From assembly GCA_934462925.1 (NCBI GenBank), contig CAKSIT010000013.1, positions 1-64,000 of the forward strand: a DNA stretch of 64,000 nucleotides. Direction: 5' to 3'. The position numbers and the translations under genes are program-made. Under the pieces are notes generated by a model. It saw only the letters and a program-made list of their open reading frames with translations. It made no database searches and had not been told where the DNA came from. Positions within the stretch are counted from its first letter, which is position 1. Each line of letters begins with the position of its first letter. Source of the stretch: an uncultured Oscillospiraceae bacterium. Its GTDB lineage: Bacteria; Bacillota; Clostridia; Oscillospirales; Ruminococcaceae. Below are positions 1-7,484 of the stretch, one piece after another.

Positions 1-539
1 GTGAATGTGAATGCGCTCGCCCAGTACTCGCTGTCGCTGTACTCGGGGGCGGCGTCTTCGGGGGCGAATGCGCAGGAGAACGCGTATTCGTAAGAGGTCT
101 GCGGCTCTTGCGGCTCGCCGTCGGATTCGGCGGTCTGCGCGCCGCCCGTGCCTTCGGGAGCGCTCGGGGCGCTGTTTTCGCGCTCCGTCCATATAACGCC
201 CTCCGACTCGCGCGAGCGCATATACACCTTTTCCACGCCCTGCGCAGGTATCTCAACGGTAAAATCGGGCTTGCAGAACGCGCCGAATACCCTGCTGAAG
301 TGGAATCCCACGTAAAGAGCGCCGCCGTCCTGCGTGTAGTAACACCCGAGGAAGCGCTTTCCGTCGGGCGAGCCGTACCCGCCGCTTATCGTGACTTTCT
401 CGCCGTCAACGTCAACGCTCTCTATCAGCGCGCCCTCGCACGCGCTGAAGCCCGAGAGCCTCCACCCGAACCTGCCCGCGCAGAAGACTGCGGCAAGTAC
501 CGCGACAAGCACGCCGAGCGCTATAAGAAACCTTTTCAT
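1..539 (-). CDS. Secreted or membrane-anchored protein, unknown function (3' part outside window)
   Basis: I do not recognise the family. Reading leftwards from ATG 539, 179 codons are open to the window edge, so the C-terminus is missing. The N-terminus (MKRFLIALGVLVAVLAAVF) is a signal anchor or uncleaved signal peptide. The following region has a Ser/Gly/Asp-rich beta-like character, then an acidic Pro/Glu/Ser linker (roughly residues 115-150), suggesting an extracytoplasmic protein. An AGAGG ribosome site lies just upstream of the ATG, and a well-formed minus-strand promoter sits at 599-627, so the gene is probably transcribed alone, divergent from the transporter operon. Confidence 0.7.
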   Translation of the reverse strand, partial: MKRFLIALGVLVAVLAAVFCAGRFGWRLSGFSACEGALIESVDVDGEKVTISGGYGSPDGKRFLGCYYTQDGGALYVGFHFSRVFGAFCKPDFTVEIPAQGVEKVYMRSRESEGVIWTERENSAPSAPEGTGGAQTAESDGEPQEPQTSYEYAFSCAFAPEDAAPEYSDSEYWASAFTF

Positions 540-598
540 AATTTACCTCTTTTCCTGCCCGCGCAGATATGCAACGCGCGGTGTATAACATATTTTGT

Positions 599-627
599 AT
601 TATACCATATAAAGGGGCAGATGTCAA
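599..627 (-). promoter_or_regulatory. Sigma-A type promoter for the minus-strand secreted protein gene
   Basis: On the minus strand TTGACA (622-627) is followed after 17 bases by TATAAT (599-604). The spacing is optimal and the start codon at 539 is about 60 bases downstream. Confidence 0.8.
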
Positions 628-947
628 GGCGCTGTGCGTGTTTTGGCGGGAGTTATGCGAAAAAATGCGCATACGCGGCGTTTTCTTTGCAGGTGTTGCG
701 CTATGCTGGCATTTAATGCGGGTTTTGCGTGGGATTCCGCGCGCTGCGCACAGCGGCTCGGGCGTGGGCGGAGGGCGTGGCTCTGCGCGGAGAGCTTTGC
801 TAAGCAGACTTCACCGGCGCGAAAGAAAACCGAGCGCGGGTTTCACTTTTTGCACAAATACCGAACGAAAACGGTGGGCGTATGTATCTATTTTGCAAGA
901 ATTTTTGTGCGTAGATTCAAAAATAGCGAAAATTTGCAATTTTGCTA

Positions 948-976
948 TTGACAACTTGCAAAAATGCGAGTATAAT
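948..976 (+). promoter_or_regulatory. Sigma-A type promoter of the amino-acid importer operon
   Basis: TTGACA (948-953), 17 bases, TATAAT (971-976). It leaves a leader of roughly 60 bases before the ATPase start at 1046. The rest of the 540-1045 intergenic stretch shows only this promoter and the divergent one at 599-627; I see no other gene in it. Confidence 0.85.
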
Positions 977-1045
977 AAACACATAAAAAGAAACGCCGCA
1001 AAGGCAAAACCGCACGGCGCAGAGGAAAAGGAGAGGGCGGCAGCT

Positions 1046-1771
1046 ATGATAAGACTTGAAGATGTGCATAAAAGCTTTGGCGATGTTGAAGTGCTGAAAG
1101 GAATAAACCTGCACGTTAAAGAGGGCGAAAAGCTTGTTATCATCGGGCCGAGCGGCTCGGGCAAAAGCACGCTTATAAGGTGCATGAACTACCTTGAAGA
1201 ACCCACGTCGGGAAAGGTGTACGTTCACAACCACCTTATGAGCAGAAAGCGCAGGGCGTTTATAAACAAGGTGCATTCGTCGATGGTGTTCCAGCAGTTT
1301 AACCTGTACCCGCATTTAACGGTTATGGAAAACCTCACCCTAGCGCCCATGAAGCTCAAAAAAATACCGCGCGACGAAGCGGAGCAGACCGCGCGAATGT
1401 ACCTTAAAAGGGTAGGGCTGGAGGAAAAAGCGGACGTTTACCCCACGACCCTTTCGGGCGGACAGCAGCAGCGCATAGCAATTGCAAGGGCGCTCACCAT
1501 GCAGAACCGCGTGATATTCTTCGACGAGCCTACCTCGGCGCTTGACCCCGAGATGGTGCAGGAGGTTCTGGACGTTATGACGGAGCTTTCCCACGAAAAG
1601 AACTTTACCATGGTGGTGGTAACGCATGAAATGGGTTTTGCGCGCGAGATAGCCGACAGGATAGTGTTTGTGGACGGCGGCAGGATTCTCGAGGAGGGAA
1701 CGCCCGAGCATTTCTTCACAAACCCGCAGAACGAGCGCACAAAGGCGTTTTTAAGCAAAATTATTCGCTGA
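1046..1771 (+). CDS. Polar amino-acid ABC transporter, ATP-binding subunit (GlnQ-like)
   Basis: This is the cytoplasmic ATPase that powers uptake of a polar amino acid together with the next three genes. The 241 residues are the usual length for this subfamily. Walker A is GPSGSGKST (about residue 36), the Q-loop lies in [10 protein letters not shown], the ABC signature is LSGGQQQR, Walker B is [12 protein letters not shown] and the switch His is in [11 protein letters not shown] chose ATG 1046 because translation begins directly with the conserved [12 protein letters not shown] and an AAGGAG-like site precedes it; the frame is open upstream but that stretch is not protein-like. It is the first gene of the operon driven by the promoter at 948-976. 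The exact substrate cannot be told from the ATPase. Confidence 0.95.
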   Translation: MIRLEDVHKSFGDVEVLKGINLHVKEGEKLVIIGPSGSGKSTLIRCMNYLEEPTSGKVYVHNHLMSRKRRAFINKVHSSMVFQQFNLYPHLTVMENLTLAPMKLKKIPRDEAEQTARMYLKRVGLEEKADVYPTTLSGGQQQRIAIARALTMQNRVIFFDEPTSALDPEMVQEVLDVMTELSHEKNFTMVVVTHEMGFAREIADRIVFVDGGRILEEGTPEHFFTNPQNERTKAFLSKIIR

Positions 1772-1865
1772 CCCCCGCGGACGAACGCGGAGAAATATAA
1801 ACGGGTCGCGCCTGAGCGAGGGCGTTCGGGCGCAGCCAAAACAGAACAGGAAAGGACGTAATACT

Positions 1866-2756
1866 ATGAAAGCTACAAGATTAAAGGGATTATTCGCGGC
1901 GCTTGCCGCAGGCGCAATGCTGTTTTCGCTGGCAGGCTGCGCGGGCGGCGCTTCGTCGGCTTCGGACAGCGCTGCGGGCGGCTCGTCCGCTGCGGAAAGC
2001 GCTACGGGCGCTGACAACTCCGACAAAATGCTTAAAGTCGGCGTAAAGGACGCGGTAATCGGCTTTGGCTATAAAGACCCGCTTTCGGGCGAGTACGAGG
2101 GTCTTGAAATAGACCTTGCAAACAAGCTTGCGGAGAGCATGGGCTACAAGGGCGTTGAGTTTACCACAGTAACCGCTGCGACAAGAACCGAGCTTCTCGA
2201 TTCGGGCGACCTTGACTGCGTTCTCGCAACGTTCACGATAACCGAAGAGCGCAAAAAGAGCTGGGACTTCTCCACGCCCTACTTTACCGACGCTGTAACG
2301 GTGCTTGTTGAAAAGGCGGACGGCATTACCGACCTTACGGGTCTTGTCGGCAAGAAGATAGGCGTTTCCACAGGCTCTACCTCGGCGTACGCGCTTGTCA
2401 AGGCAATGACCGAAAAGGGACTTCTCGGCGACTATGCGCTGCCCGAAAGCTCCTCGGAGTTCGACATTTCCTCGTTCAGCGAGAGCGGCACAAGCTTTGA
2501 GCAGTTCGGCGACTATCCTGCAATTTCCAACGCCATGACCGCAGGCACGGTAGACGCGTTCTGCGTCGATAAGTCTATCCTTGCAACGTACAAGAGCGAG
2601 GACCGCGAGTACATTGCGGATAAGTTCTCCCCGCAGGAGTACGGCGTTGCCACAAAGAAGGGTTCGCCGCTGTCCGCGCAGATTGACGGGTACATCACAA
2701 CATGGCTTGCTGACGGCACAATCGACGCGCTGATAGCGCAGTACGGGCTTAACTGA
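1866..2756 (+). CDS. Amino-acid ABC transporter substrate-binding lipoprotein (family 3)
   Basis: This is the extracellular solute receptor of the importer, 296 residues. The signal peptide ends in a lipobox, SLAGC, giving a lipid-anchored Cys near residue 24, followed by a Ser/Ala/Gly-rich tether to about residue 48. The mature part carries the family 3 pattern: GVKDAVIGFGY, then YEGLEIDLANKLAE, then a TRTELLDSGDLDCVLATFTITEER segment typical of polar amino-acid receptors, and SFSTPYF-like SWDFSTPYFTDAV. The ligand-binding Arg/Asp pair is likely in this region, but specificity is not readable. A GGAAAGGA site precedes ATG 1866. It sits between the ATPase and permease genes and is followed by a very stable hairpin (2774-2797). 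Confidence 0.93.
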   Translation: MKATRLKGLFAALAAGAMLFSLAGCAGGASSASDSAAGGSSAAESATGADNSDKMLKVGVKDAVIGFGYKDPLSGEYEGLEIDLANKLAESMGYKGVEFTTVTAATRTELLDSGDLDCVLATFTITEERKKSWDFSTPYFTDAVTVLVEKADGITDLTGLVGKKIGVSTGSTSAYALVKAMTEKGLLGDYALPESSSEFDISSFSESGTSFEQFGDYPAISNAMTAGTVDAFCVDKSILATYKSEDREYIADKFSPQEYGVATKKGSPLSAQIDGYITTWLADGTIDALIAQYGLN

Positions 2757-2773
2757 TACAGATAAACATAGCA

Positions 2774-2797
2774 GGCGCGGCGGTTCGCCGCCGCGCC
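2774..2797 (+). promoter_or_regulatory. Intercistronic hairpin after the binding-protein gene
   Basis: A perfect 10-bp stem (GGCGCGGCGG / CCGCCGCGCC) closes a TTCG loop, with no T-run after it. Such hairpins between a binding-protein gene and permease genes commonly protect the upstream mRNA from 3' decay and raise receptor levels over permease. That role is inferred here from position and structure. Confidence 0.7.
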
Positions 2798-2840
2798 GCA
2801 TTCTGCGCATAAGGTGCGGATAAAGGGAGGCGGAATAAAG

Positions 2841-3599
2841 ATGTTTGACGCAGATAAATGGGCGATAGTGTGGGCGCACAGGCAGGCGTTCATCAACGGC
2901 ACGCTTTCAACGCTCGTTATGGCGCTTTTCGGGCTTATGCTGGCGCTGGCGCTCGGCGTGGTGTTCGGGCTGATGGCTACAAGCCGCAGCGCGGCGCTTC
3001 GCGGTATCGCGCGCGTTTATGTAGAGGCGCTGCAAAATACGCCCGTAATGCTTCAGGCGCTGTTTTTGTTCTATGCGGTCACATTCTCGGGGGTAAAGGG
3101 CTTTTCGGCGCTGATGTGCGGCATTATAGCGCTCGGCGTGTACCACGGCGCTTATATTTCCGAGGTAATAAGAACGGGCATAGGCTCTGTGCCTAAGGGG
3201 CAGAGCGAGGCGGCGTACTCGCAGGGCTTCGGGCAGATAGCGACTATGTTCTACATAGTTCTGCCGCAGACGATAAAAATAATACTCCCGCCTATGGTAA
3301 ACCAGGTGGTGAACCTTATCAAAAACACCTCGTGTATGTTCCTTGCAGGCGGCGCAGTGGACCTTATCTCCCGCACAAACGCATTTGCGGTAGGCGAGGG
3401 CACGGGTACTGCGGCAGGGCAGGGGTACATACTCGGCGGCGTGATATTCTTCGTTATATGCTTCCCGCTGTCAATGCTCGCTTCCCATTGGGAAAAGAAG
3501 CTTAAGGCGCGCGACGCTGCGGTGACAGTCCGCAAAAAGCCCGACGACGTAACGGACGCCGAGCTTGATATGCTGATAGCGAAAGGGGGCGGCGAGTAA
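2841..3599 (+). CDS. Amino-acid ABC transporter permease 1 (HisM/GlnP family)
   Basis: Membrane subunit of the importer, 252 residues. It begins with the periplasmic-loop-type sequence KWAIVWAHRQAFINGTLSTL, then about five hydrophobic helices. The EAA loop that contacts the ATPase is visible as SEAAYSQGFGQIATMFYIVLPQ. The VYVEALQNTPVMLQALFLFY segment is the family's first conserved block. I chose ATG 2841, which has AGGGAGG 11 bases upstream, rather than the in-frame ATG at 2814. The C-terminal tail after the last helix is long and charged. It overlaps the next permease by three bases (TAATG), so the two are translationally coupled and probably form a heterodimeric channel. Confidence 0.93.
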   Translation: MFDADKWAIVWAHRQAFINGTLSTLVMALFGLMLALALGVVFGLMATSRSAALRGIARVYVEALQNTPVMLQALFLFYAVTFSGVKGFSALMCGIIALGVYHGAYISEVIRTGIGSVPKGQSEAAYSQGFGQIATMFYIVLPQTIKIILPPMVNQVVNLIKNTSCMFLAGGAVDLISRTNAFAVGEGTGTAAGQGYILGGVIFFVICFPLSMLASHWEKKLKARDAAVTVRKKPDDVTDAELDMLIAKGGGE

Positions 3600-4372
3600 T
3601 GGACGAGCTTATGGGCAGCCTTAAGATGATAAGCAACGGCAGCGTGCTGACTTATATTCTTAAAGGGCTTGGCTTTACGATAGGCATTGCGTTTTTCGCG
3701 GTGGTTATCGGCATAATCGTGGGTACGGTGCTGGCGCTTGTGAGAAATTACTGCACGCATGGCTGGCTCAACATATTCCGCTATGCCGCAACCGCGTATA
3801 TCGAGGTTTTCCGCAACACCCCGCTTATGCTGTGGATATTCATAGGGCTGGTGTTCTTTCCGTCGCTTGAATTTTCCGCGGAGTTTACAAAGGCGTTCGG
3901 GCTGTCGCGCACGGAAATGGCGGTGCTGTTCAAGGCTATCGCGGCGCTTGTGCTTTTCACATCGTCTGTTATTGCGGAGATAATAAGAGGCGGTCTGAAC
4001 TCCATATCAAAGGGGCAGTTCGAGGCGGCGTACTCGCAGGGCTTTGGCTTTTTGCAGACTCTGCGGCTCATAATACTGCCGCAGACGTTCAGAAACATTG
4101 TCCCCACGCTTTTAAGCCAGGTAATAACCACGATAAAGGACACCTCCTACATCGCGAATATCGCCGTGGCGGAGCTTATGGGCAGAACGTTCCAGCTGAT
4201 ACAGATTTCAACGCGCTACACGGGCTTTGCAACGCAGAACGTGTCCGACGTATTCGTGCTGTGCGGTCTGGCGTGCGTGTTCTACTTCGTGATAAACTTC
4301 ACGCTTTCGTGCGTAGTAAGGCGCATACAAAAGGGCAGGAGAAAGCCCGCTGCGGCGCTCAGAGCCGCTTAA
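3599..4372 (+). CDS. Amino-acid ABC transporter permease 2 (HisM/GlnP family)
   Basis: Second membrane subunit, 257 residues, paralogous to the gene before it. Conserved blocks are AYIEVFRNTPLMLWIFIGLVFF and the EAA loop FEAAYSQGFGFLQTLRLIILPQ, followed by NIVPTLLSQVITTIKDTSYIA. About five transmembrane helices are visible. The start ATG overlaps the stop of permease 1. With two permeases, one ATPase and one lipoprotein the importer is complete. The gene ends with a basic cytoplasmic tail. A hairpin without a T-run follows (4386-4410). Confidence 0.93.
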   Translation: MDELMGSLKMISNGSVLTYILKGLGFTIGIAFFAVVIGIIVGTVLALVRNYCTHGWLNIFRYAATAYIEVFRNTPLMLWIFIGLVFFPSLEFSAEFTKAFGLSRTEMAVLFKAIAALVLFTSSVIAEIIRGGLNSISKGQFEAAYSQGFGFLQTLRLIILPQTFRNIVPTLLSQVITTIKDTSYIANIAVAELMGRTFQLIQISTRYTGFATQNVSDVFVLCGLACVFYFVINFTLSCVVRRIQKGRRKPAAALRAA

Positions 4373-4385
4373 ATCGGATACTTAT

Positions 4386-4410
4386 GGGGCTGCCTTTTGC
4401 GGGCAGTCCC
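4386..4410 (+). promoter_or_regulatory. Intra-operon hairpin before the dehydrogenase gene
   Basis: GGGGCTGCC pairs with GGGCAGTCCC across a short loop (9 bp with one G-T). There is no T-run and a ribosome site follows directly, so it is more likely an mRNA processing or stability element than a terminator. Confidence 0.5.
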
Positions 4411-4432
4411 GCTTGCATGAAAGGAGAAGAAT

Positions 4433-5341
4433 ATGAAGCTTTATATATCCGCGCCGTTCTCCGCGGAAAACCGCGAGCTTATACTTAATGCGGCGCAGGG
4501 CTGCGAAATAGCGCAGACCGCGGACGACGCCGACATACTGGTTGGGCTGCCGCCGAAAAACGCGCGGCTTACGCACGTAAAATTCGTGCAGTCGCCGAAC
4601 GCCGGGACTGAGGGGCTGCTGTCGGCGCTGCCGCAGGGCGCTGTGGCGGCGGGAACGTCGGGCGCGTTCGGCACGGTTATCGCGGAGTACGCTATGGCGG
4701 GAATACTCGCGCTTTACAGGCGGCTGCCCGATTACCGCGCGCTGCAGCGCGCGCACCGCTGGGAGAAGCTAGGCGGCGGGCGCATGATAAGCGGCTGCAC
4801 GGCGCTAATACTCGGCTGCGGGGACATAGGCGGCGCTGTGGCGAAGCGCCTCGGCGCGTTCGGCGCGAAAGTGCTTGGCGTGCGCCGTTCGCCGCGCCCC
4901 GCGCAGGGCTTCGACGAGGTGTATTCGGTGCAGACGCTTGACGGGCTATTGCCGCGCGCGGACATAGTTGTGTGCTGCCTGCCGCATACCGCGCAGACGG
5001 CGGGGCTGCTGGACGGCGCGCGGCTTGAGCTGCTTAAGCCCTCTGCGGTGCTTGTGAACGTTGGCAGGGGTTCTGTGCTGGACGAGGGTAAGCTTGCGCA
5101 GATGCTTGCGGAAAAGCGGCTTTACGGCGCGGTGCTTGACGTGTTTGAGAGCGAGCCGCTGCCGCCCGCTTCGCCGCTCTGGGAGCTTGACAACGTTATA
5201 CTCACCCCGCACATTTCGGGGCGCACGTTCGGCGAGTTCCCCGCGGTGGAGCGCGCGTGCGCCGAAATATGCGCGGACAACGTGGGGCGCTTTCTGCGCG
5301 GCGAGCCGCTTATTAACGCTGTGGGAGGGTCTGACGAGTGA
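4433..5341 (+). CDS. D-isomer 2-hydroxyacid dehydrogenase family protein
   Basis: Cytoplasmic NAD(P)-dependent oxidoreductase, 302 residues, which interconverts a 2-oxoacid and a D-2-hydroxyacid; the actual substrate is not evident. The nucleotide-binding motif is GCGDIGGAVAKRLGAFG (about residues 124-140). The catalytic set of the family can be seen: Arg in NVGRGSVLDEG, Glu in FESEPLPPASPLW and His in LTPHISG. It is slightly shorter than typical 310-330-residue members, mainly at the N-terminal half domain. An AAGGAGAAG site precedes ATG 4433. It follows the importer by 60 bases and overlaps the next gene, so it is probably part of the same transcript. That suggests, but does not show, a role in metabolism of the imported compound. 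Confidence 0.9.
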   Translation: MKLYISAPFSAENRELILNAAQGCEIAQTADDADILVGLPPKNARLTHVKFVQSPNAGTEGLLSALPQGAVAAGTSGAFGTVIAEYAMAGILALYRRLPDYRALQRAHRWEKLGGGRMISGCTALILGCGDIGGAVAKRLGAFGAKVLGVRRSPRPAQGFDEVYSVQTLDGLLPRADIVVCCLPHTAQTAGLLDGARLELLKPSAVLVNVGRGSVLDEGKLAQMLAEKRLYGAVLDVFESEPLPPASPLWELDNVILTPHISGRTFGEFPAVERACAEICADNVGRFLRGEPLINAVGGSDE

Positions 5342-6102
5342 GCGCGCTCACGTTTATCATAGTATGCCCGCTTGTGGGGCTTGCGGGCTTTGTGGACGCA
5401 ATTGCGGGCGGCGGCGGGTTTATTTCCCTGCCCGCGTACCTTATCGCGGGTATTCCGCCGATAAACGCAGTCGCTACCAACAAGGTAAGCTCTGCAATGG
5501 GTACTACGCTTGCGACGGTGCGCTATGCAAAGCTCGGGTACATCAATATGCGCTATACCGCGCCCGCCGTGGCGCTCGCGCTTGCAGGCTCATGGCTTGG
5601 GGCGAGGGCTGCGCTGCTTCTGTCGGACGGCGCGCTGCGTATAGTAATGCTCGTGCTGCTGCCGCTTATGGCGGTCTACGTGCTTAAAAGCCGCCGCCTT
5701 TCCGACGACGGCGCGGAGGACTTCTCCCCGAAAAAGACGGCGCTTATAACGGCTGTCATAGCGCTGCCCATAGGCGTGTACGACGGCTTTTACGGCCCGG
5801 GGACAGGCACGCTGCTTATGCTGCTGCTTACGGGCGCTGCGCACTACACGCTTCAGCACGCGGCAGGCACTACAAAGGTCATTAACCTTGCAACGAACTT
5901 AGCGGCGCTTTTCACCTACCTTGCGGGCGGAAACGTTATCGCGCTGCTCGGCGTTGCGGCGGGACTGTTCAACATCGCGGGGGCGTATCTCGGCACGCGT
6001 TTTTTCTCGCAGAAAGGCGCTGCCGCGGCTAAGCCCGTTATTATCGTGGTTATCTGCATATTCTTTGTGAAGTCGCTCGGAGAGCTGCTCGGCTTGTTTT
6101 AG
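5338..6102 (+). CDS. TSUP (TauE/SafE) family membrane permease
   Basis: Predicted integral membrane transporter, 254 residues with about seven to eight helices. Family members move sulfite, sulfonates or other small organic anions, often outward. The hallmark repeat motif is visible twice: AGFVDAIAGGGGFISLPAYLIAGIPPINAVATNKVSS near the N-terminus and YDGFYGPGTGTLLMLLLTG ... AAGTTKVINLATNLAAL in the second half. Translation starts at GTG 5338, overlapping the dehydrogenase stop (GTGA), which indicates coupling. A strong terminator at 6129-6155 ends this transcription unit. Substrate cannot be assigned. Confidence 0.9.
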   Translation: MSALTFIIVCPLVGLAGFVDAIAGGGGFISLPAYLIAGIPPINAVATNKVSSAMGTTLATVRYAKLGYINMRYTAPAVALALAGSWLGARAALLLSDGALRIVMLVLLPLMAVYVLKSRRLSDDGAEDFSPKKTALITAVIALPIGVYDGFYGPGTGTLLMLLLTGAAHYTLQHAAGTTKVINLATNLAALFTYLAGGNVIALLGVAAGLFNIAGAYLGTRFFSQKGAAAAKPVIIVVICIFFVKSLGELLGLF

Positions 6103-6128
6103 GGGCTGCAAAGGCGCGTATAGTTTCA

Positions 6129-6155
6129 CCCGCTCGTTTTTACGGGCGGGTTTTT
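6129..6155 (+). terminator. Rho-independent terminator of the importer operon
   Basis: CCCGCTCGT pairs with ACGGGCGGG (9 bp, one G-T) around a TTTT loop and is followed by TTTTT. Confidence 0.9.
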
Positions 6156-6182
6156 CGCGCGTATTTTTGCGAATCCCCGCGC

Positions 6183-6212
6183 TTGACAGCGGCAGAGCAT
6201 ATATGGTACAAT
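6183..6212 (+). promoter_or_regulatory. Sigma-A type promoter for the phosphatase fusion gene
   Basis: TTGACA (6183-6188), 18 bases, TACAAT (6207-6212), with the start codon 35 bases downstream. Confidence 0.75.
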
Positions 6213-6246
6213 ATGGGCATAACCAGACCGTGAAAGGAGCAGCACT

Positions 6247-7290
6247 ATGACCTACACCGCGAAAATCGAGCAGACATACGACTACCCCAAACGCATGAGG
6301 TATATGCCCGCGACCGATACCTTTGTTGAAAAGGACTACGACAGCCTGTCCTATCTGCGCGGCTTCAGGCAGCCGCAGGGCTGGCTTAAGGAGTCGGGGA
6401 CGCCCCCGTGCGAACACCTTGACGTTATCGTTATGACCGAGCGCGAGCATTCGCTAGGGGACGAGGTGCGCGTGCGCGTTATCGGGGTGTTCTGCCGAAA
6501 CGACGGCGACCACAAGCTTGTCGCCGTACCCGTGGAGCGCGCCGAGCAGGACCTGTCCGAGCTGCCCGAAGCGGAGCGCGCCGACCTGCTGCGGCTCTAC
6601 CCCGTGGAATACGCGGGCGAGGGCTGGTACGGGCGCGAGCGCGCGGAACAAGCCCTGCGCGAGTTTTTCGCGCGGCCAAAGCGCAGGATTTTTATTACCG
6701 TGCAGCACGCCGAGTCGCAGCACCACGTAAACGGCATGGTTGGCGCGTGGGGCGACTGGGAGCTTACCGAGCGCGGCAGGCGGCAGGCGCGGGAAATAGG
6801 CAAGCGGCTGCTGTGGGAGGGCTGCGACAGGGGCTTTCATATGTACAGCTCCGACCTTAAGCGGGCGAGCCAGACCGCGCGTGAACTGGGGAGCGTTTTA
6901 GGGCTTGAACCCGTAGAAACGCAGGCGCTGCGCGAGGTGAACGCAGGCGCGGGCAACGGCAGACCGCGCAGGTGGTACGCCGAAAACTGCGCTCCGCGCC
7001 CCGCGCGCTACGACCCCGATTACAAGCCGTTCCCCGACGCGGAATCGGACAGAATGCTGTGGGAGCGGCTGTCCGTGTTTTACAGGGAGCTTCTCGCGGG
7101 CGGCGAGGAGCGCGTGCTTATCGTGTCGCACGGCACGGCGCTCAGTCTGCTGCTGCCTATGCTTATGGGCTGCGGGTTTGAGGACCTTGCAAGGGCGCGC
7201 ATAAACGGCGTTGCGGGCGCGGTGTCAAAGGTAGTGATAGAGCCTGACGGACGGGCGGTCGTTCACTACCTTAACCGGCGTGTTTGTTGA
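6247..7290 (+). CDS. Inorganic-pyrophosphatase-like domain fused to histidine phosphatase
   Basis: A 347-residue cytoplasmic protein with two halves. Residues 1-110 resemble soluble inorganic pyrophosphatase: HLDVIVMTEREHSLGDEVRVRVIGVF then DGDHKLVAVPVE, matching the pattern around the pyrophosphatase metal sites. Two of the three Asp residues of the usual DxDxxD metal motif appear to be replaced (only the Asp of HLDV remains), so pyrophosphate hydrolysis is doubtful. Residues 150-347 are a histidine phosphatase (phosphoglycerate-mutase fold): VQHAESQHHVN replaces the usual RHGE start with Gln in place of Arg, followed by LTERGRRQA, SSDLKRASQTA and the second catalytic His in VSHGTALSLL. An AAAGGAG site precedes ATG 6247. 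The substrate is unknown. Confidence 0.82.
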   Translation: MTYTAKIEQTYDYPKRMRYMPATDTFVEKDYDSLSYLRGFRQPQGWLKESGTPPCEHLDVIVMTEREHSLGDEVRVRVIGVFCRNDGDHKLVAVPVERAEQDLSELPEAERADLLRLYPVEYAGEGWYGRERAEQALREFFARPKRRIFITVQHAESQHHVNGMVGAWGDWELTERGRRQAREIGKRLLWEGCDRGFHMYSSDLKRASQTARELGSVLGLEPVETQALREVNAGAGNGRPRRWYAENCAPRPARYDPDYKPFPDAESDRMLWERLSVFYRELLAGGEERVLIVSHGTALSLLLPMLMGCGFEDLARARINGVAGAVSKVVIEPDGRAVVHYLNRRVC

Positions 7291-7392
7291 CGCGTGCAAA
7301 ATTACAACACAGGTTTTTAAGCATAATTGCACAAAATTCACCTGCTATGATAGTGCAAATTGCGGAAAATACTGGGGCGCGTATACGCGCGC

Positions 7393-7422
7393 TTGACAAT
7401 TTAACCATGGATATTTTATAAT
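7393..7422 (+). promoter_or_regulatory. Sigma-A type promoter for the Ig-like surface protein cluster
   Basis: TTGACA (7393-7398), 18 bases, TATAAT (7417-7422), with the first start codon about 60 bases downstream. Confidence 0.8.
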
Positions 7423-7484
7423 AAATTATGGGATTTTCCATATATTGAGCGCCGCTTTGGCTGATTTGGTTTTGGAGGTTTATT

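Noticed and set aside
569..1045. N-terminal extension of the ABC ATPase frame upstream of ATG 1046.
   Set aside because: It crosses two promoters and encodes basic, non-conserved sequence, whereas the conserved domain starts exactly at 1046.
1890..2879. Long open frame on the minus strand opposite the binding-protein gene (329 codons).
   Set aside because: It mirrors a well-supported plus-strand gene in GC-rich DNA, its product is Arg/Cys-rich with no fold-like pattern and it has no ribosome site.
4386..4410. Terminator between the importer and the dehydrogenase gene.
   Set aside because: The stem has no T-run and is followed at once by a ribosome site, so it was recorded only as a hairpin.
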